A stretch of 64,000 bases of DNA from Cohnella lupini. GTDB lineage: Bacteria > Bacillota > Bacilli > Paenibacillales > Paenibacillaceae. The notes under the pieces are model-generated. The model saw nothing but the letters and a program-made list of their open reading frames with translations, ran no database searches and was not told the origin of the DNA. Below are positions 18,964 through 27,817 of the stretch, one piece after another. The stretch's first letter is position 1, and every line of letters begins with the position of its first letter. The translations under genes and the position numbers were made by a program. The stretch spans positions 620,001 through 684,000 of the forward strand of contig NZ_QRDY01000001.1 in NCBI RefSeq assembly GCF_003386205.1. The letters run 5' to 3'.

Positions 18964-20526
18964 ATGGCCAAAGAATCCAAGGATTTCAGTAAATACTTCG
19001 ATTTCTCCGGTGCCAAAGTCATTTCCGAGGACCAAAGCGGCAAAACGATCCGTCTGAACGGACGGGATATTCATATCGTCTCCGAGCCCGATTACAGGCA
19101 GGAGAAGCAACGGGGCAAAGAAGAAATTCAAGTCCATTATGAGAATGCCGTTCCGGAAGAGCTGAAGCACCTCGGAGTTGGGAAAAAATATTTGATTTAT
19201 ACTTACGGCTGTCAGATGAACGAGCACGACACCGAGGTTATGCGCGGTTTGTTCGAGGAAATGGGTTACGTATCGACGGAAGACCGCATGCAAGCGGATG
19301 TTATTCTCTATAATACTTGCGCGGTAAGAGAGAACGCGGAAGATAAGGTATTCGGCGAGCTCGGACACATGAAGGTGCTTAAGCAGCAGCGTCCCGAGCT
19401 CATCCTCGGCGTCTGCGGATGCATGTCTCAAGAAGCGTCGGTCGTGAACCGGATCATGCAGAAGCACGCGCATGTCGATATGATTTTCGGAACGCACAAT
19501 ATTCATCGCTTACCCCACTTGCTGCAGGAAGCGCATTACGGCAAGGAAATGGTCATCGACGTGTGGTCCAAGGAAGGCGACATCATCGAGAACTTGCCTA
19601 AGAAACGCACGGAAGGCTTGCGCGCTTGGGTGAATATCATGTACGGCTGCGATAAGTTCTGTACGTATTGCATCGTTCCCTATACGCGAGGCAAAGAGCG
19701 TAGCCGGTTACCGGAGGACGTCATCGCGGAAGTTCGCGAGCTCGCGCGCCAGGGCTTCAAGGAAATTACGCTGCTCGGACAGAACGTCAACGCTTACGGC
19801 AAAGATTTCACGGACCGCGGTTATCGTTTCGGCGACTTGATGAACGACATCCATAAGATCGATATTCCTCGCGTTCGGTTTACGACTTCGCATCCGAGAG
19901 ATTTCGACGATCATCTGATCGAGGTTCTCGCTAAAGGCGGCAATCTAGTAGAGCATATTCATCTCCCCGTTCAATCGGGCAGCACGGAAGTGCTCAAACG
20001 GATGAGCCGCAAATATACGCGCGAGCGCTACTTGGAGCTGGCCGAACGGATACGCAAGGAAATACCGAACGCGGTGCTGACGACCGACGTAATCGTCGGT
20101 TTCCCGGGCGAAACGGAAGAGCAATTCGAGGATACGATGTCGCTCATGAGAGAAGCCGGTATTACGTCGGCTTACACGTACATCTACTCTCCGCGGGAGG
20201 GTACGCCGGCGTACGATATGACCGACGACGTTCCGCTCGAGGTCAAGCAGAAACGGCTTGCCCGGTTAAACGCATTGGTGGGAGAGTTGTCCCTTAAGCA
20301 TCATAACGAGTTAATCGGACAGGTTATAGAAGTGCTGGTAGAAGGCGAAAGCAAAAATAAATCAACCGTGTTATCCGGCCGTAGCCGCTCGAACAAGCTC
20401 ATTCATTTCGAAGGAGACAAGGAATGGATCGGGAAGTTCGTGCAAGTGAAGGTGACGGCGGCGCAAACCTGGTACGTGAAAGCGGAAGTCGTTAGCGAGC
20501 CGATGGCGGCTAGCTTTGCAGGATAA
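18964..20526 (+). CDS. miaB: tRNA-2-methylthio-N6-dimethylallyladenosine synthase MiaB
   Basis: About 520 residues. N-terminal UPF0004 domain ([14 protein letters not shown]), radical-SAM CDKFCTYC, and C-terminal TRAM domain. Adds the methylthio group to i6A37. ATG 18964 is chosen (7 nt from AGGAGGGG); the ATG at 18958 is only 1 nt from it. Next to ymcA, as in Bacillus. Confidence 0.95.
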   Translation: MAKESKDFSKYFDFSGAKVISEDQSGKTIRLNGRDIHIVSEPDYRQEKQRGKEEIQVHYENAVPEELKHLGVGKKYLIYTYGCQMNEHDTEVMRGLFEEMGYVSTEDRMQADVILYNTCAVRENAEDKVFGELGHMKVLKQQRPELILGVCGCMSQEASVVNRIMQKHAHVDMIFGTHNIHRLPHLLQEAHYGKEMVIDVWSKEGDIIENLPKKRTEGLRAWVNIMYGCDKFCTYCIVPYTRGKERSRLPEDVIAEVRELARQGFKEITLLGQNVNAYGKDFTDRGYRFGDLMNDIHKIDIPRVRFTTSHPRDFDDHLIEVLAKGGNLVEHIHLPVQSGSTEVLKRMSRKYTRERYLELAERIRKEIPNAVLTTDVIVGFPGETEEQFEDTMSLMREAGITSAYTYIYSPREGTPAYDMTDDVPLEVKQKRLARLNALVGELSLKHHNELIGQVIEVLVEGESKNKSTVLSGRSRSNKLIHFEGDKEWIGKFVQVKVTAAQTWYVKAEVVSEPMAASFAG

Positions 20527-20555
20527 AGAACGAGTAGATCGGGAGGAATAAGCAA

Positions 20556-21029
20556 ATGTCAGCACATGCACATGACCATGATCACGACCATAACGAGGAT
20601 GGCAGCGGAATGCCGTCGTTCGATAACCGCGATCTGATCGTTCGCGAGGATATATTAGCGAGAGCCAAGGAATTGGCGCAGTTGATTACGACGTCCGAGG
20701 AAGTCGAAATGTATCAGCGCTCGGAGAAGCTGATCCAGACTCACGACCGAGTCCAAGGGCTGATCGCGACGATCAAGAAAAAACAAAAAGAGCTCGTCGC
20801 GTTCCAGAATACGTTCAAGAATCCGGCCATGGTGGAGAAAATCGAAGGCGAGATCGATACTATCCAAGACGAGTTGGACAATATCCCGATCGTGCAGCAG
20901 TTCCAGCAGAGCCAAGTAGACGTGAACTACTTGCTGCAATCCATCGTATCGGTCATCCGCGATTCGGTTGCAGAGAAGCTGGACGTCGAGGCCGCTTCGC
21001 CGGCCGAAGATCCGGAAGAGTGCGATTAA
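20556..21029 (+). CDS. ymcA: YmcA/YlbF family regulator (RicA-like)
   Basis: 157 residues, mostly helical Com_YlbF domain (AKELAQLITTSEEVEMYQRSEKLI...). A His/Asp-rich N-terminus (HAHDHDHDHNED) may bind metal. In Bacillus, YmcA-YlbF-YaaT form a Fe-S complex that guides RNase Y processing; rny is in the same window. Follows miaB with a 29-nt gap. Confidence 0.88.
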   Translation: MSAHAHDHDHDHNEDGSGMPSFDNRDLIVREDILARAKELAQLITTSEEVEMYQRSEKLIQTHDRVQGLIATIKKKQKELVAFQNTFKNPAMVEKIEGEIDTIQDELDNIPIVQQFQQSQVDVNYLLQSIVSVIRDSVAEKLDVEAASPAEDPEECD

Positions 21030-21042
21030 GCAAAATTTAGAT

Positions 21043-21085
21043 AACAAAGAGAGGGCCACGCGGTTCGCGTGGTCCTCTCTTTGTT
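21043..21085. terminator. Terminator after ymcA
   Basis: Long stem AACAAAGAGAGGgCCACGCG / CGCGTGGtCCTCTCTTTGTT around a short loop; A/T ends suit both directions. Confidence 0.8.
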
Positions 21086-21187
21086 AAACTATCAGAAGAA
21101 TATATACTCATCTGATAGCTCGATACAAACGCATAATTCACAACGGTCCCAAAGAAGTAGAAGGCCTATTTACTTGCGGAAAGGCTA

Positions 21188-21799
21188 TTACCGGCTATTC
21201 GACGATGCCGATGCGGTGAGGCTCAAAGTGAAATTCCTTTGATCGAATTGCAACTGATGCTGGTGATTGGCATTCAGCTTCCACTTTTGCAACCATAAAG
21301 AAGGCAAGCGAATGCGATCGTCCGATAAGTTGGCGGGGATATGCAGGCGGAAGCGAGCGATATTCCTGCCTTGCCGGACTTTTATGATCGTTCCTTGTCG
21401 TTCGGGAATTCCGAGTCTGGATAACAACTCATAACCGACGGATAACGTTCCGGCTCCAAGCGTGCTAGTCATGAGTATCGAGGTCGTCTCGCTAAGAGGC
21501 GAGGGCTTGACGGTGAGCGATTGATCGCTTGGATTATAGGTAAGGGTATATCTGCGTAAAGCGGTAAGTTGGAAACGGCGAGCTAGCGAGAAATTCATTT
21601 CCATGAAGTCGGCGAAGCATTCCCTGCCTTCAAGGAACTGAAGCTGGATAGCTTGTTTGATCGTCCCGCGTTTCAACGTAATCGTCGCATTACGAGGGAT
21701 GGCAAGCAATTCCGATGCCGAATCGAAGCAATTAAGAGTTAGTACGACAGTATTAACGGGTAGCTTGGCGATAAACAAATCTAATTGTCCGCTTGCCAT
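21188..21799 (-). CDS. Hypothetical protein, beta-rich
   Basis: About 203 residues on the minus strand, ATG at 21799 with GAAGGAG upstream (spacing long; an in-frame GTG at 21814 is too close). No signal peptide or membrane segment. A segment LLSRLGIPERQGTIIKVRQGRNIARFRLHIPANL resembles the small beta-barrel at the N-terminus of YheC/YheD-type spore coat-associated proteins, but no ATP-grasp domain follows. Function unknown. Confidence 0.6.
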   Translation of the reverse strand: MASGQLDLFIAKLPVNTVVLTLNCFDSASELLAIPRNATITLKRGTIKQAIQLQFLEGRECFADFMEMNFSLARRFQLTALRRYTLTYNPSDQSLTVKPSPLSETTSILMTSTLGAGTLSVGYELLSRLGIPERQGTIIKVRQGRNIARFRLHIPANLSDDRIRLPSLWLQKWKLNANHQHQLQFDQRNFTLSLTASASSNSR

Positions 21800-21895
21800 A
21801 GAGATGGGACACACTCCTTCAAGGCAGATGAATCTCAGAATCCTTCTACTTTATGCGAGGCGTGCCGAGCTTGTTTGTACCATCGTCCTGCACGC

Positions 21896-21929
21896 GCAAA
21901 AAGGACTCCCCGCGAAAGAGGGAGTCCTT
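21896..21929 (-). terminator. Terminator of bioY (minus strand)
   Basis: On the minus strand AAGGACTCCC / GGGAGTCCTT is followed by TTTTGC, 14 nt after the bioY stop. Confidence 0.75.
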
Positions 21930-21942
21930 AGAAGATGTCCGT

Positions 21943-22599
21943 TTATGCTTCCGTTTTATTTTTCTTGATCCGAGGTCGTATGGCGGGAAGCATGGGCCGA
22001 ATAGAAACGATAACAAGCGTAGCCACAACGGCTTTAATGGCATCCCCGGCAAGGAACGGATATAATCCCGCCTTCAGCGCACCGGATAGCGTATCGTACT
22101 TGGCATCGTCTACCGCGTGAGCGAGCCAAGGAATGCCCGTCGTATACAGAATCAGAGACCCGAAAACGAAAATGCCGAGAAGCAGAAGTCCTTGCTGAGC
22201 TCGAGTAAGCGTTTTGCGTTTGGCGAACAAGTAGTCGCTTACTAGCCCGATGAGAAACGCGGCAACCGGGTACATCCATATGTATCCTGCCGACGGGCCC
22301 GTGAGCTTGGCGATGCCGCCGCTTCCTCCGATGAACGGAAGGCCGGTCGCGGTTAGGGCTACGACGATGAATATGCTCCAGAAACCGTATACGGCACCGA
22401 GTAATCCCCCGGCGAGCATAATGGCGAACGTTCCCATGGAGATGGGAATCGGCGTGAACCCCAAAGGGATCTTGATCAGAGTCGCGACGATAAACAAAGC
22501 GCCGAATAAGGCAGTGTAGACGATGCCTCTGATCCATTGATTGTTGGTTCTGCTTACGGATTGCGTCGGTACGGAAGTGGATGAGTTAGTCATTGTCAA
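21943..22599 (-). CDS. bioY: Biotin transporter BioY (ECF S component)
   Basis: 218 residues with about six hydrophobic helices and the BioY signatures LIKIPLGFTPIPISMGTFAIMLAG and GPSAGYIWMYPVAAFLIG. Substrate-binding S subunit for biotin. Controlled by a BirA-type operator just upstream, and divergent from genes for the energy-coupling module, so together they probably form a BioMNY-like transporter. Confidence 0.93.
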   Translation of the reverse strand: MTMTNSSTSVPTQSVSRTNNQWIRGIVYTALFGALFIVATLIKIPLGFTPIPISMGTFAIMLAGGLLGAVYGFWSIFIVVALTATGLPFIGGSGGIAKLTGPSAGYIWMYPVAAFLIGLVSDYLFAKRKTLTRAQQGLLLLGIFVFGSLILYTTGIPWLAHAVDDAKYDTLSGALKAGLYPFLAGDAIKAVVATLVIVSIRPMLPAIRPRIKKNKTEA

Positions 22600-22612
22600 A
22601 AAGCCTCCTAAA

Positions 22613-22643
22613 TGTTAACCTGTAATCAGGATAATGGTTAACA
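22613..22643. promoter_or_regulatory. BirA operator between bioY and ecfA
   Basis: Perfect inverted repeat TGTTAACC - N15 - GGTTAACA, the spacing and half-sites of Gram-positive BirA boxes. Placed right before the bioY ribosome site and 50 nt before the divergent ATPase gene, so it may repress both when biotin is plentiful. Confidence 0.85.
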
Positions 22644-22693
22644 ATTGAGATTGTAGCACGTGATGGACGGATTGAAAAGAGGGATTTTGCAAA

Positions 22694-23572
22694 ATGAGGG
22701 TAGCGGAGCCTGAAAATATCGTGTTGAAAGACGTATCGGTATTCGGAGACAATACGGATGGCGAACTATCGGTTCGTCTGGAAGATATCAATCTGGTTAT
22801 GGCGCCGGGAGAGTGGCTATCCGTCGTAGGCGTGAATGGAAGCGGCAAATCGACGCTTGCCAGATTGCTCGCGGGTCTTCAAGCGGACCACGTAACCGGA
22901 GAAATAATAAGAGGATTCGCCGGACAGAGTTGTCCGATCGTGCTGCAGCAGCCTAAGTCTCAGTTATTCGGAGAGACGCCTCGCGAAGAGGTCGTATTTG
23001 CTTTGCAGTGGCGGGGCATTGCGTTAGAGAATATAAACGCTTTAGTAGAGCGAGCCTTAAATAGGACGGGATTAACCGCCGTTGCGGATTCGACGTGGGA
23101 TCGGTTGTCCGGCGGACAGCAGCAGCTTGCGGCCATCGCCGCGGCTACGGCTGGAGAAACGAAGCTGCTTGTATTGGACGAAGCGACATCGATGTTAGAT
23201 GATTCGAATCGGGATGCGGTTATGCGGATAGCTCGCGATTTAAATAGGAACGGAACCGCCGTTGTATGGGTGACGCAGCGATTGGATGAGCTTGAACCGG
23301 ATTCTCGCGTTGTGGCGATCGGCGGGGGGAGCGTTATTTTCGATGGGGAATCTCGCGAATTTCTCTATGGAATATCGGAAGAGTTGGTAGAAGCGAAAGA
23401 GGCGAGAGGACGAAGGTCGGTATCCCCTTGCCTCAGGGCGGGTTTAAGATTGCCATACCTGGCTGCCATGGCGATGGAGCTCAGAGATATAGGGAAACTA
23501 AATGATCCGTTGCCGATGACGGCGTTAGAGTGGGGAAAGGTGTTGGAGAACGTTGGCGACGAGGGGAAATAG
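22694..23572 (+). CDS. ECF transporter ATPase subunit
   Basis: 292 residues; Walker A GVNGSGKST, signature LSGGQQQLA, Walker B LLVLDEATSML. CbiO/EcfA-type ATPase. Divergent from bioY and overlapping the ATPase-EcfT fusion by 20 nt. Likely energises BioY; a general ECF role is possible. Confidence 0.85.
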   Translation: MRVAEPENIVLKDVSVFGDNTDGELSVRLEDINLVMAPGEWLSVVGVNGSGKSTLARLLAGLQADHVTGEIIRGFAGQSCPIVLQQPKSQLFGETPREEVVFALQWRGIALENINALVERALNRTGLTAVADSTWDRLSGGQQQLAAIAAATAGETKLLVLDEATSMLDDSNRDAVMRIARDLNRNGTAVVWVTQRLDELEPDSRVVAIGGGSVIFDGESREFLYGISEELVEAKEARGRRSVSPCLRAGLRLPYLAAMAMELRDIGKLNDPLPMTALEWGKVLENVGDEGK

Positions 23573-25262
23573 AGAGAATCAAGATCACTCGGCATCGGAA
23601 ACCTTGCAGCTGGACGGGATCCGTTGGCGTAGAGGAGCGGAGAAAGAGGAGTATAGTCGTTCAACGGGCTTGCGACTCGCGCCGGGGACGATAACGTTAA
23701 TCATGGGGCCGAACGGTGCGGGAAAATCAACCTTGTTAGAGAAAATAGCGGGATTGAGACCGCCCGAAGGATTGCAAACGATTTACGGTACTGAGGCTTT
23801 GTGGATATCGGGATGGACCGGGAGAAAGCGTCTTAACGAGCTGGCGCTTCGTCGGTATGGCTATGCGTGCCAATCGCCGGAAGAAGGATTATTTGCAAGG
23901 AGCGTGCGGGAAGAGCTCGATTATTCGCTGAAACCGTACAAAGTAGCCGAGGAAAAGAGAGAGGAATTACGAGATTCGGCGATAAGGGCGGTCGGTTGGG
24001 AACCATCGGGTTGGTTGACGAGAGATCCCTACCAAATGAGCGGCGGGGAGCGTCGCAGATCCGCTCTGGCTTCGGTATTCGTTACGCCTAGCCCGTGGCT
24101 TCTGTTGGATGAGCCGACCGCCGGTCTCGACGGAGCGGGACACGAGACGGTTGCCCGCGAATTGGCGAATTTGAGAGAGAGCGGCAAAGGAATCGTGCTC
24201 GTCTCGCATGACTCCGATTGGGCGATGGCCCTGGCGGATGGCGTCTTGCTATTAAGCAGAGACGGATCGCTTCGATTCTGCAGCCGCAATGAACTGCTCG
24301 AGCATCCGGAATGGCTGGAAGACACGGGGATGAGCATACCGGAATGGCTGCGCGTGGCGAATCTGTTATGCAGAAGCGGAGTTTCTTCGGATAAAATATG
24401 GAATCCCGCGGCAGTGGCAAAAGCTTGGCCGACTGCTCCGATCAGGAGCGAGGGGATGTTGGAAAAGGTAGAAGAGGAGGCTTCTAGACAGAGTGAGACG
24501 GTAGTGCGCGCGGAGAAAAAGAAATCGCATCGCTTGAAGGGGTTCGATCCTCGTTCGGTTTGGTTATCGTATGTGCTTATTTCGACCGGGCTTCTGGCGT
24601 TGGCGGATTGGGTCGCGTTAGGCGTTGGCGGTCTGATCGTGTGTTTGCTTCTATACGCGGGACGAGTATCGCTTAAACGCTGGCATTCGATGATTTTGAG
24701 CTTCGTGATTTTCTCGGTGCTGACTTCGGCGATTTTTGCTTGGGGCGCCAGCGGAGAGGGCGGAGCGTTCGAAGGCGGAGCTTTCTTGGCAACGTTGCTC
24801 ACTTTCACGAGAACGCTGTTTATCCTATTGCTGGGGCTGGCGATTCCGCTCGTTATGTCTCCGTTGTCGTTAAGAAGAGCGCTGGAACAGCTGCTAACGT
24901 TCAGAGGAAAGCTGCCGAAACGGGCGCAACAATTGACCTTGATAGTCGCGCTTATGATGAGATTCGTGCCCGTATTGCTGGAGCTGTGGGAGCGTTTCGT
25001 GCGGATTTTCTTATCGCGAGGGAAGTCTATCTCCCGTAACCCGATAGCGATCGGAAGGAGGCTTCGGGATGTGTCTATCCCGTTCCTGCTTGCCTTGTTC
25101 CGATTAGGAGACGAGGTTACGCTAGCTCTGGAAAGCAGGGGAGTCGGCTTGGACGCTCGGCCGACTCAGGGGACGAGGCTGAGATGGAAGAAGAGGGACT
25201 ATGGATTCGTTCTCGGAGCGTTAGTCCTAGCAGTTGGCTTGTGGGGGTTCACCAATCGCTAG
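23553..25262 (+). CDS. ECF transporter ATPase fused to EcfT membrane subunit
   Basis: 569 residues. Residues ~1-270 are a second ABC ATPase (GPNGAGKST, MSGGERRRS, LLLDEPTAGLD). After a linker come hydrophobic helices and an EcfT/CbiQ domain with the Ala-Arg coupling region (LALFRLGDEVTLALESRGVG). TTG start within the previous gene. EcfA and EcfT are usually separate genes, so the fusion is unusual but gives an A-A-T module in two polypeptides. Confidence 0.85.
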   Translation: MATRGNRENQDHSASETLQLDGIRWRRGAEKEEYSRSTGLRLAPGTITLIMGPNGAGKSTLLEKIAGLRPPEGLQTIYGTEALWISGWTGRKRLNELALRRYGYACQSPEEGLFARSVREELDYSLKPYKVAEEKREELRDSAIRAVGWEPSGWLTRDPYQMSGGERRRSALASVFVTPSPWLLLDEPTAGLDGAGHETVARELANLRESGKGIVLVSHDSDWAMALADGVLLLSRDGSLRFCSRNELLEHPEWLEDTGMSIPEWLRVANLLCRSGVSSDKIWNPAAVAKAWPTAPIRSEGMLEKVEEEASRQSETVVRAEKKKSHRLKGFDPRSVWLSYVLISTGLLALADWVALGVGGLIVCLLLYAGRVSLKRWHSMILSFVIFSVLTSAIFAWGASGEGGAFEGGAFLATLLTFTRTLFILLLGLAIPLVMSPLSLRRALEQLLTFRGKLPKRAQQLTLIVALMMRFVPVLLELWERFVRIFLSRGKSISRNPIAIGRRLRDVSIPFLLALFRLGDEVTLALESRGVGLDARPTQGTRLRWKKRDYGFVLGALVLAVGLWGFTNR

Positions 25263-25442
25263 GTTGATGCGGCGCCGATTGGCTGTCTAGTTCTGTGTTG
25301 GCGCGGAACCGAATAGGAATTCGGTTTCGGCGGGTTTGTTCTTAAGTATCGGATAACCGTCGTATGATCTCTTAGTGTAGAATAGGGATGAGAAAAGACG
25401 GAACGGTTCTCGAGATTCATTTTTCCGGAGGGAGCGGCTCGG

Positions 25443-25841
25443 ATGTCGGTAAAGAGAAAGTGGGGCGTCGTTATCGCGCTTGCGGCATTGATCGGGGTGT
25501 CGGCATATTTCTATGCTTTCCGCGTGATGGCGGACGAGGTCGTCGTGTATGCGGTGACGGAGCAAGGGGAACAGGTTCAGGGCTCGAAACGAGTCTTCAC
25601 GGACAAGGAAACGGTCAAAACCTTCACTTACGCCGCTAGATTCGCTAATAAGCAGCCAGGAAAAGTCGACATCGCGGCACCGGATTATCGGTTCTATCTG
25701 AACGATAAGAAATACAACCTGTGGCTCAGCGAAAGCTACCGGAAAGGCACGCTCATGAAGCTGCCTAATTCAGGAACGATCTATACGATAGGCGAAAAGA
25801 CCGCAAACAAACTCAAGAAAATTCTCGGGGTCGGGAAGTAG
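25443..25841 (+). CDS. Hypothetical membrane-anchored/secreted protein
   Basis: 132 residues with an N-terminal hydrophobic signal or anchor (KRKWGVVIALAALIGVSAYFYAF) and a polar, probably extracellular beta-rich domain. GGAGGGAG ribosome site. Followed 2 nt later by the DUF2809 gene. Not recognised further. Confidence 0.65.
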   Translation: MSVKRKWGVVIALAALIGVSAYFYAFRVMADEVVVYAVTEQGEQVQGSKRVFTDKETVKTFTYAARFANKQPGKVDIAAPDYRFYLNDKKYNLWLSESYRKGTLMKLPNSGTIYTIGEKTANKLKKILGVGK

Positions 25842-25843
25842 CG

Positions 25844-26272
25844 ATGGTTGGAGCGGGAGAGGCAGTAGGCGGAGCGGGGAAACATGGGATGAGAGAAAGA
25901 TTATACTATGGCTGCGCGATCGTTGTCGTCGTTATTCTGGGAATAAGCTCGCGGGAGTTCGCGGCGGAATTACCGGTATTCGTTGCCGAACATTTCGGGG
26001 ATGGCTTGTGGGCGAGTATGGTTTATCTGGGGTTTCGGATGCTTGACGTTCGGCGGAGTAGGATGTGGGCACTTGGGTTGAGCGCCGCGTTCTGTTGCGG
26101 AGTGGAAGTCAGCCAGCTGTATCAGGCGGAGTGGATTAACGAGATTAGAAGCACGACATTAGGTGCGTTGATCCTGGGGCAGGGCTTCCTCGCCGTGGAT
26201 TTCGTGAGGTATGGTTTGGGGATTGCGGTGACTTTTTTAGTAGATTGGTTTATGAGAGTCGGGCGGGATTAG
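25844..26272 (+). CDS. DUF2809 membrane protein
   Basis: Up to 142 residues with four hydrophobic segments and the DUF2809 pattern GDGLWASMVYLGFRM ... CGVEVSQLYQAEWINEIRSTTLGALILG. Function unknown (VanZ-like topology). The N-terminal 15 Gly/Ala-rich residues are doubtful; ATG 25889 is an alternative. Last GC-rich gene before the array. Confidence 0.75.
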   Translation: MVGAGEAVGGAGKHGMRERLYYGCAIVVVVILGISSREFAAELPVFVAEHFGDGLWASMVYLGFRMLDVRRSRMWALGLSAAFCCGVEVSQLYQAEWINEIRSTTLGALILGQGFLAVDFVRYGLGIAVTFLVDWFMRVGRD

Positions 26273-26411
26273 TTGCAGGGAAGCTTGAAGAGCCGATTTG
26301 GTTGCGAAAGAAATGAACAAAAATAAGGAGTATCATCGTTGGGAAGCTGAGGTAGACGCGAGGAAGATGGCAGTGCTATGATCGAAGAAGGACATACTCC
26401 GAAAGAATCGT

Positions 26412-26455
26412 GAGGTCATTCCTATCCAAAGCGATAGGTGGCCTCTTTTGTTTTT
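26412..26455 (+). terminator. Terminator just upstream of the recombinase
   Basis: GAGGTCA-tt-CCTATC ... GATAGG-tg-GCCTC stem followed by TTTTGTTTTT, ending about 33 nt before the recombinase ATG. It insulates the array from chromosomal transcription, or acts as an attenuator. Confidence 0.75.
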
Positions 26456-26488
26456 AAATAGTTGCAGAAGGATGGGGGAGATTCGGGT

Positions 26489-27634
26489 ATGGAAATTTGG
26501 TTGGGAAAGAGGAATGAGCGGGAATTGGTGGTGCGATTCGGTTATCACGTGGAGTGGTGGAATCGAATGGTCAGGTTTGGTGGGAGCCGGTGGCTTCCGA
26601 AGGAGCGGGTGTGGATTATTCCGTATACGATGCAACAAGTCGAGCGGTTCATTGATTTATTTAGAGATGTGGAAGTAGGAGTAAGCCAGGATTTACAAGC
26701 GGAATGTTATCTATTAAGTCCTAATAGTCGAAACAAAGAGGTTATGGATGAGGATCATCGTAAAGTAGATTTGGAAAATTCACATTGGAGCTCTTACGTG
26801 GAAAGCAAGCTGATTTTCGAATTGAAAGTCCGCGGGTATAGTATGAGAACGATCAGAGCCTATTGCGGACATGTCGAGAGGTTCTATAGGTATTACGAAC
26901 AGAATCGGAAGCTATCCTCGCTCGACTTGATGCCGTCTTATAGCCATCATTTATTAAGTGATGAATTATCGCATTCTTATGTAAATCAAGCTATTAGCGC
27001 GATAAAGTTCTACCTCGATAAGGTCTGCGGCATGCAAGGTGAAAGCTTTCCATATGTTCGTCCGAAAAAGGAGCAGAAGCTACCGAATGTTTTAGGACAA
27101 AACGAGGTTCTGAGGTTGTTATCCGTCGTGGAGAACAGAAAACACAGAGCCATTTTCTACATCATATACTCCTCCGGATTACGCGTGGGCGAAGTTGTTC
27201 GACTAAAAGTAGCTGATATGGATCGGGAGCGCAAAACCTTGCATATTCGTCAGGGAAAGGGCAAAAAGGATAGGATTACTATTTTGTCGGATGCGGCAGT
27301 GGAAGTTATTAACCAATATATTCTAATGTATAAACCTGAAGTTTGGCTGTTCCCGGGTCAGGACTCTAAAGGACATCTAACCGAGAGAACCGTCCAGAAA
27401 GTGTTCGAACAAGCTGTTAAAGCTTCAAAGATCGATAAAGCCGTGAGCGTGCATTCGTTGCGGCATTCTTTTGCCACTCATCTCCTCGAAGAGGGAATAG
27501 ACATTCGCTATATTCAAGAGTTGCTGGGACATAGAAGCATTCAAACGACCGAAATCTATACCCATGTAGCGGTGAAGGACGTTCGTAAAATCGTGAGTCC
27601 CTTGGATCGAATCATGAAAAAGCAGGATAATTAG
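26489..27634 (+). CDS. Integron-like tyrosine recombinase with HARP-like N-terminal extension
   Basis: 381 residues. Residues ~1-62 form an extension with the pattern VVRFGYHVEWW...RWLPKERVWIIPYT resembling the HARP domain of annealing helicases. Residues ~95-185 are the SAM-like core-binding domain, and ~205-372 the catalytic domain with R232 (SSGLRVGE), a beta-strand lysine (RQGKGKKDR, ~K258), H322-x-x-R325 (HSLRHSFATHLL), H348 (LLGHRS) and nucleophile Y357 (TEIYTHV). The ~20-residue insertion that defines IntI between the lysine and HxxR is absent, so it groups with XerC/D-type enzymes. ATG 26489 follows GGGGGAG by 8 nt. It sits directly before the attI-like joint and the cassette array, so it is the likely cassette integrase. 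Confidence 0.88.
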   Translation: MEIWLGKRNERELVVRFGYHVEWWNRMVRFGGSRWLPKERVWIIPYTMQQVERFIDLFRDVEVGVSQDLQAECYLLSPNSRNKEVMDEDHRKVDLENSHWSSYVESKLIFELKVRGYSMRTIRAYCGHVERFYRYYEQNRKLSSLDLMPSYSHHLLSDELSHSYVNQAISAIKFYLDKVCGMQGESFPYVRPKKEQKLPNVLGQNEVLRLLSVVENRKHRAIFYIIYSSGLRVGEVVRLKVADMDRERKTLHIRQGKGKKDRITILSDAAVEVINQYILMYKPEVWLFPGQDSKGHLTERTVQKVFEQAVKASKIDKAVSVHSLRHSFATHLLEEGIDIRYIQELLGHRSIQTTEIYTHVAVKDVRKIVSPLDRIMKKQDN

Positions 27635-27674
27635 TGCAAATGTGGAACAGATAAGGTGGCTAGAATAAATTGGG

Positions 27675-27688
27675 ATCACTTGAGTGAT
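27675..27688. promoter_or_regulatory. Palindrome in the attI region
   Basis: Perfect inverted repeat ATCACT-TG-AGTGAT between the recombinase stop and the first cassette, overlapping the -35 of a candidate cassette promoter; operator-like. Confidence 0.45.
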
Positions 27689-27708
27689 GTAAGTGACATG
27701 AACATATT
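27680..27708 (+). promoter_or_regulatory. Candidate cassette promoter (Pc-like)
   Basis: TTGAGT (27680-27685), 17-bp spacer, CATATT (27703-27708), pointing into the first cassette. Four of six matches in each box, so tentative. Confidence 0.35.
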
Positions 27709-27800
27709 CGCACACTATGTATTCGCGAAGTACGCAAACATATGATGCGGTAAGAGTTGTTGAAGTTCGTAGAAGAGAAGTTATGCGAAACCACTTTCTA
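27695..27800 (+). other. attI-like primary recombination site
   Basis: The first cassette joins here at GTTATGC (27780-27786) followed by GAAACCAC, the same G^TTAnnnGAAA boundary that starts every later cassette. Upstream, CATATTCGC (27703-27711) and TGTATTCGCG (27719-27728) are direct copies of the inner box (TATTCACG) of the repeats. Unlike the repeats, the region has no long palindromic arms, as in attI versus attC. Confidence 0.7.
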
Positions 27801-27817
27801 GCTGGGGGGGGGTTGAA

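Noticed and set aside
26313-26381. 22-residue ORF (MNKNKEYHRW...) upstream of the recombinase
   Set aside because: No ribosome site and no recognisable family; could be a leader peptide but there is no support.
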